Source: Salinibacterium sp. (GTDB lineage Bacteria > Actinomycetota > Actinomycetes > Actinomycetales > Microbacteriaceae). Taken from it: DNA of 5,848 nucleotides. The position numbers and the translations under genes are program-made. Positions 1-5,435 of this stretch are shown here, one piece after another. The notes beneath the pieces are model-generated. The model did no database searches and had not been told where the DNA came from. It saw only the letters and a list, made by a program, of their open reading frames with translations. Numbering within the stretch: position 1 is the stretch's first letter; each line of letters begins with the position of its first letter. The DNA lies in assembly GCA_004297555.1 (NCBI GenBank), contig SCSV01000095.1, forward strand, positions 1 through 5,848. The letters are read 5' to 3'.

Positions 1-1422
1 GGACTGCTCGCCATCGTGGGATTCGTCATCGTCAACCTGCGTGATCTGCTCATCCAGTTTCTCGTGGGCGGCACGAATGACGACGAAGACCCTTTTCTGT
101 GGCTCCTCCAGAATGGCTTCGCGCCGGTGGCCATCGTGCTTATTTCGGCTGGTCTCGTCCTGTTTGTCGCCGGCTTCTACTTTTCCTGGCGCATGCACAG
201 TTTTCGCATCACCGACGAAGTGGTCGAGGTGCGCAGTGGGATTCTGTTTCGCACCAATCGCCGGGCGCGACTTGATCGCATCCAGGGAATCAATGTGGTG
301 CGACCCATCGTCGCTCGATTGATCGGGGTTGCGAAAGTCGAAGTGGATGTCGCGGGTCAGGGCGGGAAGGTGCAGCTTTCCTATCTCGGTTCGGCCGAGG
401 CCGACGAGTTGCGACGCGAGATTCTGCTGCTGGCATCGGGCACGAGGCCGGCGCCCACCTCGGCAACACCCCGCGGCGGCAGTTTTCTCGAGCAGCGCGC
501 AAGTGAGTTGTTAGGGCCGGAGCTCGATCCGGCTCTCGCCCCGCCGGCTTCTGTTGTGCAGCTAGACCTCGGCCGCCTGTTGGGCTCGATCATCCTGAGC
601 GAGTTCACGGTCGTCATTGTGGTCGGAGCGGTGCTCGTCGCAGCGCTCGTCAGTGTCTTCGGCTCCCCGGTGTACCTCTTCGGGTTCATTCCAGGGATCA
701 TCGGCTTCGGCAGCTACTACGTGCGGCGATTCACGCGCTCGCTGCGTTACAGCATTGCTGGCACGCCCGACGGTGTTCGGGTCGGCTTCGGGCTGCTCTC
801 GACGAGCAACGAGACCATCCCGCCCGGTCGGATTCACGCAGTGCAGATTCGGCAGCCGCTGCTTTGGCGGGCGCCGGGCTGGTGGGAGATCACCATCAAC
901 CGAGCAGCGTCGTCATCGGGCAACAACGCGAATGAGCAGGCGCAGACCACGATTCTGCCGGTCGGCGACCTTGACGATGTGCGGCGGGTGCTTGCGCTCG
1001 TGCTGCCAGCCTTCATGGATGCGACATCCATCTCACTCGTCGAGCGCGGGCTGACTTCGCGCGGGGGCGATGATGGTTTCGCGAACTCTCCCGCGCGCGC
1101 GACGCCGCTGCTCTGGTTCTCGCGCCGGCGCAACGGTTTTGCCCTCGCCCGCGATGCCGTGCTGCTCCGTCGGGGTGCGATCTGGCGCCGGCTCGTGATT
1201 GTGCCGCTCGCGAGAGTACAAAGTGTCGCTCTTCAGCAGACGCCGGTTTCTCGGGCCCTCCGGCTCGCGGCGATTCGCGTGCACACTGTGCGCGGACCCA
1301 TCGAGGCTCGACTGCGCGGAATCGACGCCGACGGTGCCACGAGCTTCTTCATGGATCTTGCGGATGCCGCGGTGCGGTCGGCGCGCACCGACACCAGTCA
1401 CCGTTGGCGCACCGCTTCATGA
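1..1422 (+). CDS. bPH2 (YdbT-type) PH-domain membrane protein, 5' end outside the window
   Basis: The reading frame is open from base 1, so the true start lies upstream; the first in-window start codon is a GTG at 16, from which 468 residues follow. Numbering from that GTG, the protein begins inside a hydrophobic helix (about residues 1-18), with further membrane segments near 36-56, 192-212 and 217-236. Three bacterial PH (bPH2) modules follow the family pattern of strand-rich blocks with 'R.RL.RIQ'-like turns: about 62-140, 243-332 and 374-455. Family members are about 500 aa, so roughly 25-40 residues are probably missing. No membrane pair separates the second and third modules, so both probably face the same side. 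The biochemical role of this family is not established. In actinobacteria such genes commonly sit between folate genes and panC, which fits here. Its stop overlaps the next start (ATGA, 1419-1422), implying translational coupling. Identity as a bPH2/YdbT-type protein is fairly sure; function is unknown. Confidence 0.88.
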   Translation, partial: GLLAIVGFVIVNLRDLLIQFLVGGTNDDEDPFLWLLQNGFAPVAIVLISAGLVLFVAGFYFSWRMHSFRITDEVVEVRSGILFRTNRRARLDRIQGINVVRPIVARLIGVAKVEVDVAGQGGKVQLSYLGSAEADELRREILLLASGTRPAPTSATPRGGSFLEQRASELLGPELDPALAPPASVVQLDLGRLLGSIILSEFTVVIVVGAVLVAALVSVFGSPVYLFGFIPGIIGFGSYYVRRFTRSLRYSIAGTPDGVRVGFGLLSTSNETIPPGRIHAVQIRQPLLWRAPGWWEITINRAASSSGNNANEQAQTTILPVGDLDDVRRVLALVLPAFMDATSISLVERGLTSRGGDDGFANSPARATPLLWFSRRRNGFALARDAVLLRRGAIWRRLVIVPLARVQSVALQQTPVSRALRLAAIRVHTVRGPIEARLRGIDADGATSFFMDLADAAVRSARTDTSHRWRTAS

Positions 1423-2168
1423 GCCGCCAGTCTGGGCGTTTGGGCGTCGGAATCATCGGGGCCGGCCGGGTAGGTCCCGTTCTTGGCGCGGCGCTCGCTG
1501 GAGCCGGTCACGCGATTGTCGGCATCGCCGCCGTCACCGAGGAGAACCGTGACCGCGCCCGCGCGATGCTTCCAGGCGTGCCGATCCTCGACATCCCACA
1601 AGTCATCGAGCGCGCGGAGCTCGTGATTCTGGCGATCCCGGAGAGTGCGCTCGAATCTCTCGTTGCCGGACTCGCCGCGACCGGGGCCTGGCAACCCGGC
1701 CAGCTCGTGCTGCACACCGCTCCAGGGCTGGGATGCGCGGTGTTGGCACCCGCGACGGCCGCCGGCGCGATACCGCTCGCGGTGCATCCGGCCATGGACT
1801 TCACCGGCACGAGCATGGACCTCGCCCGTTTGCGCGACAGTTACTGCGCAGTCACGGCGCCCACCCCCGTGCTCCCCATCGGGCAAGCACTCGTCGTGGA
1901 GATGGGCGCTGAGCCGGTGGTCGTTAGCGAAGCCGATCGACCCCGCTACGCCGAAGCGATCGCCACCGCGACGAGCTTCTCCGCGGCGATTGTCGGCCAG
2001 GCGGTCGCGCTGTTGGAGGGCCTCGGAATCGAGTCTCCCGGTGCCATACTTGCACCGCTCGTGCGCTCCTCGGTCGAGAATGCCCTGGCCCGGGCGAGTG
2101 CCGATACGATCGATTTGTCCTCGCTGGGCTTCGCCGAGCCAGAGGTGCACGGCGAGGAGAGTTCATGA
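1419..2168 (+). CDS. Rossmann-like / DUF2520 protein, candidate NAD(P)-dependent reductase next to panC
   Basis: This 249-aa protein starts at the ATG that overlaps the upstream stop (ATGA). An in-frame TTG at 1404 would add five residues, but the ATG is preferred for its coupling geometry. An N-terminal Rossmann fold is evident: GIIGAGRVG at 11-19 is a dinucleotide-binding glycine loop, and 68-73 (LVILAI) ends a parallel strand. The HT at 99-100 and HPAMDFTGT at 123-131 match the conserved core of DUF2520 proteins, and the helical C-terminal half (about 175-235) matches the DUF2520 dimerisation region. It is a likely orthologue of mycobacterial Rv3603c, which also precedes panC. From memory, the PanG ketopantoate reductase of Francisella and some Firmicutes is of this general architecture. 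A role making pantoate for PanC is therefore reasonable but inferred. An alternative is another imine or keto reductase. The stop overlaps panC by 4 nt. Confidence 0.9.
   Translation: MSRQSGRLGVGIIGAGRVGPVLGAALAGAGHAIVGIAAVTEENRDRARAMLPGVPILDIPQVIERAELVILAIPESALESLVAGLAATGAWQPGQLVLHTAPGLGCAVLAPATAAGAIPLAVHPAMDFTGTSMDLARLRDSYCAVTAPTPVLPIGQALVVEMGAEPVVVSEADRPRYAEAIATATSFSAAIVGQAVALLEGLGIESPGAILAPLVRSSVENALARASADTIDLSSLGFAEPEVHGEESS
2154..2160 (+). promoter_or_regulatory. Ribosome binding site of panC
   Basis: GAGGAGA lies inside the end of the DUF2520 gene, with its AGGAG core 5 nt before the ATG at 2165. This is a near-ideal Shine-Dalgarno and fixes the panC start at the ATGA overlap. Confidence 0.8.
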
Positions 2169-3028
2169 GCGAGGGTTCGCGCCCGGTGGTGCTCGAGACC
2201 GTCGCGGCTGTGCGCGAAGCGATGGCGAGCGAGCGGGCATCCGGAAGATCCATCGTCTACACGCCGACGATGGGCGCCCTGCACGCCGGCCACATCGCCC
2301 ATGTCGACCGCGCTGCCGAGATCGGTGACGTGCGCATCGTGTCGATCTTCGTGAACCCGATGCAGTTTGGTGCGGGCGAAGACCTCGACCGATACCCGCG
2401 CACTCTCGATGACGACCTCGAGAACCTCGGCGCCCGTGGCGTGCCCTACGTCTTCGCTCCCAGCGTCGCCGAAATGTATCCGACCGGGCCAAGTCAGACC
2501 GTCGTGAGCGCGGGCAAGATCGGCACGCTGTATGAGGGCGCGGCGCGACCGGGTCACTTCGACGGTGTGCTCACCGTGGTCGCCAAACTGCTCAACATCG
2601 TGCAGCCCGACGTCGTCACCTTCGGGCAGAAGGATGCCCAACAGCTCTTCCTCGTGCGCCGCATGATCACCGACCTCAACCTTCCGGTGCGCGTGGAGGT
2701 CATCCCGATCGTGCGCGAGGACGACGGTCTCGCCCTCTCCAGCCGCAACCGCTTCCTCGACGCCAACCAGCGCCGCGCGGCGCGAACCCTTTCGATCGCC
2801 CTCGAAGCGGCTGCATCGGCCGCGGAACGCGGGCTCGATGCCGCGCTCGCCGCCGCGCAGGGCGCCCTCATGGGCGAGCCGCTCGTCGACCTCGACTACT
2901 TCAAGATCGTCGACCCGGCCACGTTCCTCCCCGTCGACGACCGTCACAAGGGCCGGGCCACGGCGATCGTCGCGGCTAAGCTCGGCAGCACCCGCCTCAT
3001 CGACAACGAGATGATCCACCTCGGCTAA
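2165..3028 (+). CDS. panC: Pantothenate synthetase (pantoate--beta-alanine ligase)
   Basis: PanC condenses pantoate with beta-alanine using ATP, via a pantoyl-adenylate, as the last step of pantothenate (coenzyme A precursor) synthesis in the cytoplasm. At 287 aa it is the normal length. The nucleotidyltransferase signature PTMGALHAGH is at 34-43, with both catalytic histidines (40 and 43). SIFVNPMQFG at 60-69 carries the substrate-binding Gln67. FGQKDAQQ at 153-160 holds the Lys156-Asp157 pair and Gln160; most relatives have Glu rather than Gln at 155. LSSRN at 191-195 is the KMSKS-like loop. The C-terminal half (200-287) is the smaller dimer domain. The start is set by a strong ribosome binding site and the ATGA overlap with the DUF2520 gene. 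Neither panB nor panD is in the window, so the other pathway steps must be encoded elsewhere. Identification is secure. Confidence 0.98.
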   Translation: MSEGSRPVVLETVAAVREAMASERASGRSIVYTPTMGALHAGHIAHVDRAAEIGDVRIVSIFVNPMQFGAGEDLDRYPRTLDDDLENLGARGVPYVFAPSVAEMYPTGPSQTVVSAGKIGTLYEGAARPGHFDGVLTVVAKLLNIVQPDVVTFGQKDAQQLFLVRRMITDLNLPVRVEVIPIVREDDGLALSSRNRFLDANQRRAARTLSIALEAAASAAERGLDAALAAAQGALMGEPLVDLDYFKIVDPATFLPVDDRHKGRATAIVAAKLGSTRLIDNEMIHLG

Positions 3029-3056
3029 GCCCGCGGGCGCCGCGCGCCGCCGCCGC

Positions 3057-3062
3057 TAGCAT
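3057..3062 (+). promoter_or_regulatory. Candidate -10 element of a (near-)leaderless lysS promoter
   Basis: TAGCAT fits the actinobacterial TANNNT -10 pattern and ends 9 nt before the lysS ATG at 3072. A transcript beginning 7-10 nt downstream would have a leader of 0-3 nt. There is no Shine-Dalgarno in front of this ATG, which supports leaderless translation. No recognisable -35 is present in the G/C-rich gap. The call is inferred from position and motif only. Confidence 0.45.
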
Positions 3063-3071
3063 TGAACGGAT

Positions 3072-4583
3072 ATGAGCAACGACCCGAGCGCCACTGACAC
3101 CACGGCCGAGCTGACCGAGGCCGAGATCTCCGAGCAGATGTCTGTTCGGCTCGAGAAGCGGCAGCGGCTCATCGATTCGGGCGCCGGGGCGTATCCCGTC
3201 GGTGTGCCGATCACCACGAGCATCCCCGCGGTGCGAGCCAAGTACCCAGCCCTCGAGGCGGATGCCCAAACCGGAGAGACCGTCGGCCTCGCCGGTCGCG
3301 TGGTGCATTTCCGCAACACGGGCAAGCTGTGCTTCGCCACGTTGCAGTCCGGCGACGGCCAGCGCATCCAGGCCATGGTGTCCCTCGCCGAGGTCGGGCA
3401 GGAATCGCTCGATTCCTGGAAGGACATGGTCGACCTCGGTGACCACGTCTTTGTTTCGGGCGAGGTGATTTCGAGCCGCACCGGCGAGCTGTCGGTGTTC
3501 GTCAAGGAGTGGGCGATCAGCGCCAAGACTCTGCGCCCACTGCCGAACCTGCACACCGAGCTGAGCGACGAGGCACGCATGCGCAGCCGCTACCTCGACC
3601 TCATTGTGCGCGAGCAGGCGCGCACCACGGTTCGGGCCCGGGCTGCGGTCAACGCGAGCCTGCGAAAGACGTTCAGCGATCGCGAGTACCTCGAGGTCGA
3701 GACGCCCATGTTGCAGGTGCAGCACGGTGGGGCATCCGCTCGTCCTTTCATCACTCGAAGCAACGCCTTCGACACCGAGCTATATCTGCGCATCGCCCCC
3801 GAACTCTTCCTCAAGCGCGCGGTCGTCGGCGGCATCGATCGGGTGTTTGAGATCAACCGCAATTTCCGCAACGAGGGCGCCGACTCGACCCACTCGCCGG
3901 AGTTCGCGATGCTCGAGGCGTACCAGGCCTACGGCGACTACAACCAGATGGCCGACCTCACCCAGGAGCTCGTGCAGAACGCCGCGCTCGCCGTCGCCGG
4001 CTCGCTCGTGGTGACCTGGGCCGACGGCACCGAGTACGACCTCGGGGGCGAGTGGGACCGCATCTCGATGTATGACGCGCTCAACGAGGCATCCGGTCTG
4101 GCGATCACACCGCAGACTCCGGCGGCTGAGCTCGAAAAGCATGCCTCGAAGCTCGACATCGAAGTGCCGCACGCGACCCACGGCAAACTCGTCGAAGAAC
4201 TGTGGGAGCACTACGTCAAGCCCGCCCTCACCCGGCCGACCTTCGTGATGGATTTTCCCGTCGACACCAGCCCGCTCGTGCGCGACCACCGCTCGATCGA
4301 GGGCTTGGTCGAGAAGTGGGATCTTTACATTCGCGGTTTCGAGCTTGCCACCGGCTACTCCGAACTCGTCGACCCGGTGGTGCAGCGCGAGCGTTTCGTG
4401 GAGCAAGCCAAACTCGCCAATCGGGGCGACCTTGAGGCGATGCGACTCGACGAAGAGTTCCTGCGGGCTTTGGAACACGGGATGCCCCCAAGCGGCGGTA
4501 TGGGCATGGGCATCGATCGCCTGCTCATGTCGATCACCGGACTCGGTATTCGGGAGACGATTCTGTTTCCGCTGGTGAAGTGA
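3072..4583 (+). CDS. lysS: Lysyl-tRNA synthetase, class II
   Basis: This 503-aa cytoplasmic enzyme attaches lysine to tRNA-Lys. After a short acidic leader (1-20), the OB-fold anticodon-binding domain covers about 72-152. The linker has the LysRS-typical MRSRYLDLI (170-178). The class II catalytic core shows motif 1 around 194-213 (ending EVETPML), motif 2 at about 257-286 (RVFEINRNFRNEG followed by HSPEF) and motif 3 at 474-488 (SGGMGMGIDRLLM). Length and all three motifs are complete. The ATG at 3072 is the sensible start: it begins the MSN leader, has a TANNNT box just upstream and lacks a Shine-Dalgarno. It lies 43 nt after panC, without an intervening hairpin terminator, so readthrough from the pan operon is also possible. 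In mycobacteria panD and coaX occupy this gap. The GTGA at its stop (4580-4583) could start the next small ORF. Confidence 0.98.
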   Translation: MSNDPSATDTTAELTEAEISEQMSVRLEKRQRLIDSGAGAYPVGVPITTSIPAVRAKYPALEADAQTGETVGLAGRVVHFRNTGKLCFATLQSGDGQRIQAMVSLAEVGQESLDSWKDMVDLGDHVFVSGEVISSRTGELSVFVKEWAISAKTLRPLPNLHTELSDEARMRSRYLDLIVREQARTTVRARAAVNASLRKTFSDREYLEVETPMLQVQHGGASARPFITRSNAFDTELYLRIAPELFLKRAVVGGIDRVFEINRNFRNEGADSTHSPEFAMLEAYQAYGDYNQMADLTQELVQNAALAVAGSLVVTWADGTEYDLGGEWDRISMYDALNEASGLAITPQTPAAELEKHASKLDIEVPHATHGKLVEELWEHYVKPALTRPTFVMDFPVDTSPLVRDHRSIEGLVEKWDLYIRGFELATGYSELVDPVVQRERFVEQAKLANRGDLEAMRLDEEFLRALEHGMPPSGGMGMGIDRLLMSITGLGIRETILFPLVK

Positions 4584-4588
4584 GCGTT

Positions 4589-4705
4589 GTGAGCAAGATC
4601 GGCTTGACCCGAACTCGCATCGTGGTCTGGTTGTTTGTGATCGGAGTCATGCTCTTTCTGGTCGTCACGGGAGCCATGGGCATCCTCACGAAGGTTCTCC
4701 GGTGA
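4589..4705 (+). CDS. Very small single-helix membrane protein (ORF A of three)
   Basis: A GTG-started ORF of 38 codons lies 5 nt behind lysS. The product has a short basic N-terminus (K3, R8, R10), one hydrophobic helix (about 11-33) and a basic tail ending KVLR, predicting an N-in single-pass protein. A GTG at 4580 overlapping the lysS stop (GTGA) is in the same frame and would give 41 residues. GGTGA at 4574-4578 is a weak ribosome site that suits 4589 better. About 31 of 38 codons end in G or C, as in the neighbouring genes, and the stop overlaps the next ORF by 4 nt (GTGA). I do not recognise a family. The length makes chance possible, but frame packing, base use and the clean helix favour a real gene. 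Confidence 0.5.
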   Translation: MSKIGLTRTRIVVWLFVIGVMLFLVVTGAMGILTKVLR

Positions 4706-4800
4706 ATCGGAAGTGGTCTCGCCTGATCACCGGGGCTGCGCTTCTCACCATGCTGCTGATCGTCGCGATCGCCTATCTCGTGAGCGGTTACCCTAGATAG
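4702..4800 (+). CDS. Very small single-helix membrane protein (ORF B of three)
   Basis: A 32-codon ORF starts at a GTG that overlaps the stop of ORF A (GTGA, 4702-4705). GAAGG at 4690-4694 lies 7 nt upstream, a fair ribosome binding site. The product has a basic start (R3, K4, R7), one helix of about 8-29 rich in Leu, Ile, Ala and Val, and a five-residue tail. About three quarters of codons end in G or C. The stop TAG is followed directly by the GTG of the next ORF. No family is recognised. It could be a small regulatory or subunit-type membrane peptide; a non-functional chance ORF cannot be excluded. Confidence 0.48.
   Translation: MNRKWSRLITGAALLTMLLIVAIAYLVSGYPR
4789..4794 (+). promoter_or_regulatory. 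Candidate -10 element for leaderless transcription of ORF C
   Basis: TACCCT fits TANNNT and is followed by exactly six bases and then the GTG at 4801. This spacing puts the transcript start on the start codon. There is no Shine-Dalgarno before that GTG, and no clear -35. The box lies inside the end of ORF B, so ORF C may have its own promoter as well as operon transcription. Confidence 0.42.
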
Positions 4801-4980
4801 GTGAATGCGGACTTCTGGTGGAACGCCCTCTACTCGGTGACCCCAGTGACCCTTGTCGGCCTGATCTTCTGGTTCGTGATGCGGTCGATCATTCGCGCTG
4901 ATCGCACCGAGCGCAAGGTGTACGCCCAGATCGAGGCGGAAGAGCGCGCCAAGCTCGAGGGCCCGAAGGCCGAAGTCTGA
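4801..4980 (+). CDS. Small single-pass membrane protein with charged C-terminal helix (ORF C of three)
   Basis: A GTG-started ORF of 59 codons begins immediately after the ORF B stop. Residues 1-8 (with three aromatics) lead into one membrane helix at about 9-31. A cytoplasmic tail at 32-59 follows, dense in alternating Arg/Lys and Glu (for example RADRTERK at 32-39 and EAEERAKLE at 45-53) and probably forming an amphipathic or coiled-coil helix. About 86% of codons end in G or C, the best coding signal of the three. The architecture recalls small membrane proteins common in Actinomycetota, but I cannot name a family. It ends one base from the stop of the convergent gene on the other strand. 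It is too short for most ORF cut-offs and is easily missed. Confidence 0.72.
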   Translation: MNADFWWNALYSVTPVTLVGLIFWFVMRSIIRADRTERKVYAQIEAEERAKLEGPKAEV

Positions 4981-4981
4981 G

Positions 4982-5233
4982 CTAAGGTGCGACTGAAGCC
5001 GTCGGCGCCGGTTGCTCAAGCAAGCCCGGCCCGCCTGCCAGGACGCGGAACAGCCCAAACCCAACGACCAGTACGACCGCGATCACGAGCACCGGCAACC
5101 AAACCTTGGCCGGGGGAACGTTGCCCTGGTTCTCTTCTGTGATGCCGAGTGCGTCCCGCGCGGATTGTCTCAAGGGGTCCACGGGCCGCGGGCGCGCAGG
5201 CTTCGCGGTCGTGTCCGGTGTCTCGTCGACCAT
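4982..5233 (-). CDS. Small single-pass membrane protein, Pro-rich N-terminus, function unknown
   Basis: The product is 83 aa from the ATG whose complement is 5231-5233. AGAGGA on the minus strand (5241-5246) sits 7 nt before it and decides this start; an upstream in-frame ATG at 5263 would add ten residues but has a poorer site. Residues 1-43 are polar and Pro/Ala/Arg rich, with a PVDPLRQSARDALG segment at 17-30. One membrane helix follows at about 45-66, then a short Pro/Ala/Thr-rich tail (67-83) predicted outside the cell. There is no signal-peptidase or lipobox motif. The family is not recognised. It is convergent with ORF C (1 nt between stops) and divergent from clpC, sharing the 5234-5435 region with it. 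Confidence 0.8.
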   Translation of the reverse strand: MVDETPDTTAKPARPRPVDPLRQSARDALGITEENQGNVPPAKVWLPVLVIAVVLVVGFGLFRVLAGGPGLLEQPAPTASVAP

Positions 5234-5340
5234 GGGTGGTCCTCTCAAGTCGTTAGCTCTCATTCAACACCGTTGGGAGGTCAACCAATTCCACGTTGTT
5301 CCTCGGTGAGCTCCGGCACACCGCGGGTTGCAACAACGCG

Positions 5341-5358
5341 TTAACGCCTTGGGCGAAC
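5341..5358 (+). promoter_or_regulatory. Predicted ClgR operator upstream of clpC
   Basis: The 18-bp site TTAACGCCTTGGGCGAAC has the CGC-N5-GCG core of ClgR binding sites. Compared with the Corynebacterium consensus as I recall it (WNNWCGCYNANRGCGWWS), it mismatches at one position on either strand. ClgR is the transcriptional activator of clpC and clpP genes in Corynebacterium, Mycobacterium and Streptomyces. The centre lies about 48-57 bp before the likely transcript start, suitable for an activator working with a promoter that lacks a good -35. It is inferred from motif and context; clgR itself is not in the window. Confidence 0.62.
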
Positions 5359-5385
5359 AGCGGACTATTCGGGCATCCTGCTGGT

Positions 5386-5400
5386 TAGTCTCTCTATATC
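5386..5400 (+). promoter_or_regulatory. Candidate clpC -10 region
   Basis: Two overlapping possibilities are visible: TAGTCT at 5386-5391 and TATATC at 5395-5400. Neither has a recognisable -35 at 16-18 bp, consistent with activator dependence. They would give leaders of about 30-40 nt. Confidence 0.35.
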
Positions 5401-5425
5401 GGCACCACATCCTGCACGGTGCTTT

Positions 5426-5430
5426 AGGAG
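5426..5430 (+). promoter_or_regulatory. Ribosome binding site of clpC
   Basis: AGGAG lies 5 nt before the ATG at 5436, a strong Shine-Dalgarno that fixes the clpC start. Confidence 0.8.
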
Positions 5431-5435
5431 TCGCA

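Larger units (their letters stand above)
5234..5435. other. Divergent intergenic region upstream of clpC
   Basis: About 200 nt without a convincing gene lie between the minus-strand membrane protein and clpC. It is less G/C-rich than the flanking genes and contains two neighbouring perfect palindromes (GTTGCAAC at 5327-5334 and GCGTTAACGC at 5338-5347), the ClgR-like site, candidate clpC -10 boxes and the clpC ribosome site. For the minus-strand gene a TTGACC-like -35 (complement of 5279-5284) is visible, but no good -10 follows at normal spacing. No lsr2 gene or remnant is present here. Confidence 0.6.

Noticed and set aside
1398..2150. 250-codon minus-strand frame opposite the DUF2520 gene
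   Set aside because: Same G/C-rich antisense artefact; it overlaps a gene with intact family motifs.
1946..3019. 357-codon open frame on the minus strand opposite the DUF2520 gene and panC
   Set aside because: It is the mirror frame of two clearly conserved genes. Its composition (runs of Asp, Glu, His, Arg) is typical of antisense reading of G/C-rich coding DNA, with no family resemblance.
3029..3038. Palindrome GCCCGCGGGC after panC as a terminator
   Set aside because: It has no loop and no T-tract; it is more likely chance in a very G/C-rich gap.
3780..4478. 232-codon minus-strand frame opposite lysS
   Set aside because: Shadow of the lysS frame, with no ribosome site and no recognisable domain.
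4534..5064. 176-codon minus-strand frame spanning the small-ORF region
   Set aside because: It runs antisense to the lysS end and ORF C and overlaps the 3' end of the 83-aa gene on the same strand in another frame. Its composition is low-complexity and its helices do not resemble a protein, whereas the plus-strand ORFs have clean membrane helices and good codon use.
5234..5263. Upstream ATG (5263) as the start of the minus-strand membrane protein
   Set aside because: The ATG at 5233 has AGAGGA at good distance and gives a more natural N-terminus; the earlier ATG has only a weak site.
5241..5265. HspR (HAIR) operator, suggested by CTCAAG at 5243-5248
   Set aside because: Only one half-site; the partner at the required 7-nt spacing is missing.
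5279..5295. CtsR box, suggested by GGTCAA at 5279-5284
   Set aside because: The second heptad is absent, and actinobacteria normally use ClgR rather than CtsR.
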